This document shows positions 5,992-7,635 of a stretch of 7,635 bases of DNA, piece after piece (the stretch's first letter is position 1; each line of letters begins with the position of its first letter). The stretch is from assembly GCA_002428225.1 (NCBI GenBank), contig DIUD01000085.1:1-7635 (forward strand), given 5' to 3'. This DNA comes from Roseovarius sp. UBA6167 (lineage in GTDB: Bacteria; Pseudomonadota; Alphaproteobacteria; Rhodobacterales; Rhodobacteraceae). The notes below the pieces were generated by a model. The model worked only from the letters and a program-made list of their open reading frames with translations. It was not told the origin of the DNA and made no database searches. The position numbers and the translations under genes were made by a program.

Positions 5992-6845
5992 CATCCCTCT
6001 CCCGTGGCGACGGGCAGGGTGGCAAACGCCCCCCATTCCGCCCATGATCCGTCATAGAGCGCGTGGTCGATCTTGCCGATCCGTTCCAGCGCCAGGCTGA
6101 TGACCGCTGCCGTCAGCCCCGAACCGCAGGTGGTGATCGCGGGCTTGCCCAGGTCCACCCCCGCCGCGTCGAAGGCCGCGCGCAGACCGTCCGCATCCTT
6201 CATCGTCTTGTCGGGGTTCAGCAGCATGGTGAAGGGCACGTTTTTCGACCCCGGAATATGGCCCGGGCGCAGGCCGGGGCGCGGCTCGGGCTCCTCGCCG
6301 CGAAACCGCCCGGCCGGGCGCGCGTCGATGATCTCGTGATCGCTCAGCTTGATGGCGGCCGAAACCTGCGTCACGTCGCGCACCATGTGGTTCTGCCGCC
6401 GCACCGTCATGTGCCGGTCGCGCACGATGGGCGGCATATCCTCGACCGCGCGCCCCTCGGCCTGCCATTTCGGAAAGCCACCGTCGAGCACGGCCACGTT
6501 CTCCTGTCCCATCAGCCGGAACAGCCACCAGACCCGCGCCGCCGAAAACAGGCCATGCGTGTCATAGACCACCACCTGATGCCCGTCGCCCACCCCCATG
6601 GCGCGCAGGCGCGACATGAATTTCTCGACCGGCGGCACCATGTGCGGCAGCGCCGAGCGTGCGTCGCTGATCTCCTCGATGTCGAAAAACCGCGCGCCGG
6701 GAATATGCGCAGCCTCATACTCGGCGCGCGCATCGCGCCCGGCACCGGGCAGAAAGGTCGTACCGTCGAGGACCCGAAGATCAGGATCCTTCAGATGGGT
6801 GGCGAGCCAGTCGGTCGAGACCAGCGTCTTGGGATCGTCGGACAT
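5991..6845 (-). CDS. sseA: 3-mercaptopyruvate sulfurtransferase (rhodanese family)
   Basis: The enzyme transfers sulfane sulfur from 3-mercaptopyruvate to thiols or cyanide, giving pyruvate, in cysteine catabolism and persulfide supply. The 284-residue product has two rhodanese domains: a non-catalytic N-terminal one (about 8-135, with YEAAHIPGARFFD at 43-55 and VVVYD at 91-95) and a catalytic C-terminal one (about 160-280). Cys240 begins the active-site loop CGSGLTA, the CGSG[VL]TA form typical of mercaptopyruvate sulfurtransferases rather than thiosulfate rhodaneses. RGEEPEPRPGLRPGHIPGS (182-200) is also characteristic. The ATG at 6845 is chosen for its GGGGG ribosome site and family N-terminus; an in-frame ATG 19 codons upstream gives an implausible extension. 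It is first in an operon with the aminotransferase that follows with overlapping stop and start. Confidence 0.95.
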   Translation of the reverse strand: MSDDPKTLVSTDWLATHLKDPDLRVLDGTTFLPGAGRDARAEYEAAHIPGARFFDIEEISDARSALPHMVPPVEKFMSRLRAMGVGDGHQVVVYDTHGLFSAARVWWLFRLMGQENVAVLDGGFPKWQAEGRAVEDMPPIVRDRHMTVRRQNHMVRDVTQVSAAIKLSDHEIIDARPAGRFRGEEPEPRPGLRPGHIPGSKNVPFTMLLNPDKTMKDADGLRAAFDAAGVDLGKPAITTCGSGLTAAVISLALERIGKIDHALYDGSWAEWGAFATLPVATGEG

Positions 6846-7050
6846 CGGAACCCCCGGAAAATGAACCTTTCCCTGCCTACAATCCGCGCGACAAAAGGGC
6901 AAGTCCGCACGCGGGTGGTGGTGCTTCGGTTTGAGGTCGTCGGCTGACGCATCTTACAAGGCCTAATGGGGGCCAAGGTTTGCAGGCCCGGACACTTGAA
7001 ACCGCAGCTTGGGCGCGGCGTTGATCGAAACACCAGAGATTAGGGGATTC
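6846..7050. other. Intergenic region upstream of sseA, up to the IS66-like element
   Basis: This segment should hold the sseA promoter on the minus strand, but I find no hexamer pair good enough to call; TTGCCC followed 17 bp later by TAGGCA (about 6876-6904) is weak. No coding frame with family character is visible. If the insertion sequence begins near 7051, it may have separated sseA from its original upstream sequence. Confidence 0.4.
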
Positions 7051-7099
7051 GTATGCGTCCGCTGTGGCCGCTCTGACGGGCGGAAACCGCGGCTGATAG

Positions 7100-7121
7100 T
7101 GTCCACCACGTATAGTGGACA
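7100..7121 (+). repeat. Inverted repeat just upstream of tnpA
   Basis: TGTCCAC (7100-7106) and GTGGACA (7115-7121) form a perfect 7-bp stem with an 8-nt loop. The right arm ends 3 nt before the GAGG ribosome site of tnpA. In RNA the hairpin could influence tnpA translation or block read-through transcription into the transposase genes; as DNA it could be a protein-binding dyad. The role is inferred only from position. Confidence 0.55.
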
Positions 7122-7135
7122 TCTTGAGGCACTCC

Positions 7136-7543
7136 ATGGCAGGCAAGAAGGGTCATAAGAAGCGGTTCTGGGCTGACGAAGAGAAGCGGTCGATCTGCGA
7201 GCAAGCGTCGGCACCGGGCGTGTCAGTCGCTCAGGTTGCGCGTCGCTATGCGATGAATGCGAATCTGATATTCAAATGGTTGAAGGACCCTCGCTTTTCC
7301 GCTGCCACGGGCGAAGCGCCAAGTGCCTTGGAAGCGGGCAGCGTTTTCCTTCCAGTGGAAGTTTCCGGCCACTCCATCGATGACCGGATTGACGAAACGA
7401 CGATCAAGCCAGCCGGTTTGCCGCCTGCTTCCGTCTTGGCGCACCGGGTCGACATTACGCTCTCGGATGGACGACGGGTCGTGGTCGAAGGGCCCAGGGC
7501 GCTGTCGTCGGTTGTGGGCCTCGTGGAAAGTCTGATGGCATGA
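7136..7543 (+). CDS. tnpA: IS66 family accessory transposition protein TnpA
   Basis: The 135-residue product is the first protein of an IS66 element. Residues 10-53 form a basic helix-turn-helix of the IS3/IS911 OrfA type, with the recognition stretch SVAQVARRYAMNANLIFKWLKD (30-51). The C-terminal part includes VDITLSDGRRVVVEG (105-119), the usual conserved end of TnpA. The protein is needed together with TnpB and TnpC for IS66 transposition, though its exact role is not settled. The ATG at 7136 is preferred over one 21 nt upstream because GAGG lies 7 nt before it and the family begins near there. The stop overlaps the tnpB start (ATGA), implying translational coupling. The frame is intact. 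Confidence 0.88.
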   Translation: MAGKKGHKKRFWADEEKRSICEQASAPGVSVAQVARRYAMNANLIFKWLKDPRFSAATGEAPSALEAGSVFLPVEVSGHSIDDRIDETTIKPAGLPPASVLAHRVDITLSDGRRVVVEGPRALSSVVGLVESLMA

Positions 7544-7635
7544 TCCCGGTTCCGAGCAATACACGGGTCTGGCTTGCGGCCGGGGTGACGGACATGCGGC
7601 GGGGTTTTAACCCGGATAATTCACGAGAGGGCGGC
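7540..7635 (+). pseudogene. tnpB: IS66 TnpB, 5' fragment, apparently interrupted
   Basis: The frame begins at the ATGA overlap with tnpA and reads MIPVPSNTRVWLAAGVTDMRRGF, the characteristic N-terminus of IS66 TnpB (about 115 residues when whole). From about codon 24 (near 7609) it reads NPDNSREGG, unlike the family continuation (usually around GF/GM plus xxLAxxV). The DNA also changes character there to AACCCGGATAATTCACG. The frame stays open to the window edge, so no stop is seen. The likeliest reading is that another mobile element or a deletion joint interrupts tnpB at about 7606-7611. If the divergence is only natural variation, this is simply a partial gene. Confidence 0.6.

Larger units (their letters stand above)
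7051..7635 (+). mobile_element. IS66-family insertion sequence, left part (tnpA and start of tnpB)
   Basis: The right end of the window carries tnpA and the start of tnpB in the order and 4-nt overlap typical of IS66 elements, which normally continue with the DDE transposase tnpC. The left boundary is tentative: GTATGCGTCC at 7051 resembles the GTAAGCG-type tips of IS66 terminal repeats and lies 85 bp before tnpA, a normal distance. The preceding 8 bases (7043-7050) would then be one copy of the target duplication. The right end and tnpC are outside the window. Codon use and base composition look less GC-rich than the neighbouring chromosomal genes, consistent with acquired DNA. The element may itself be interrupted within tnpB. 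Confidence 0.75.

Noticed and set aside
4906..6057. A 383-codon plus-strand open frame antisense to the aminotransferase
   Set aside because: Its composition is that of reverse-frame GC-rich DNA; the minus strand encodes a full aminotransferase with PLP lysine and substrate arginine.
6063..6947. A 294-codon plus-strand open frame antisense to sseA
   Set aside because: No motifs; the opposite strand has a complete two-domain sulfurtransferase with active-site CGSGLTA.
1..7635. CRISPR array, tRNA genes, riboswitch, toxin-antitoxin or defence system
   Set aside because: I found no regularly spaced repeats, no recognisable tRNA cloverleaf or riboswitch core, and no defence or toxin-antitoxin gene families; apart from the IS element the gene content is ordinary chromosomal metabolism.

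Overview
The window looks like a high-GC alphaproteobacterial chromosome, most probably Rhodobacterales (Rhodobacteraceae). The evidence is the 5' end of a 16S rRNA gene with the alphaproteobacterial start CAACTTGAGAGTTTGATC, GC-rich coding, and protein sequences of msrP/msrQ, a GltB-like protein, an aminotransferase and a sulfurtransferase that read like that order. The genus cannot be fixed from about 145 nt of 16S.

Layout. Positions 1-145 hold the start of an rRNA operon on the minus strand, running off the left edge. Its leader (146-622) contains a boxA antitermination element, and a convincing promoter (-35 TTGCGC, 17 bp, -10 TAGATA) lies at 630-658 with A-rich sequence upstream. From 862 to 3930 there are three minus-strand genes in transcription order: a membrane-anchored glutamate-synthase-like flavoprotein (GltB central domain), then msrP, then msrQ, which starts on TTG inside the msrP stop codon. 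A roughly 340-bp divergent intergenic region follows. Next is a plus-strand gene for a small secreted fasciclin-domain protein, ending at a strong GC hairpin at 4774-4800. Converging on it from the right is a two-gene minus-strand operon, sseA (3-mercaptopyruvate sulfurtransferase) followed by a class I aspartate/aromatic aminotransferase, overlapping at the stop/start junction. The right edge (about 7051-7635) is the left part of an IS66-family insertion sequence: tnpA is complete, and tnpB seems to lose its family sequence after about 23 codons, as if another element had been inserted there.

How the genes fit together. MsrP and MsrQ form the periplasmic methionine-sulfoxide repair system: MsrQ is the haem membrane protein that passes electrons to the Mo-cofactor enzyme MsrP. 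SseA and an AspC-like aminotransferase can in principle act in sequence on cysteine (cysteine to 3-mercaptopyruvate to sulfane sulfur), so most of the window concerns sulfur amino acids and redox. This link is inferred from gene order and family chemistry.

I see no clear undescribed system. The points most worth following up are the disrupted IS66 tnpB, the coupled sseA-aminotransferase pair, the orphan membrane-anchored GltB-like protein joined to msrPQ, and the rrn promoter region with a consensus DnaA box just upstream.
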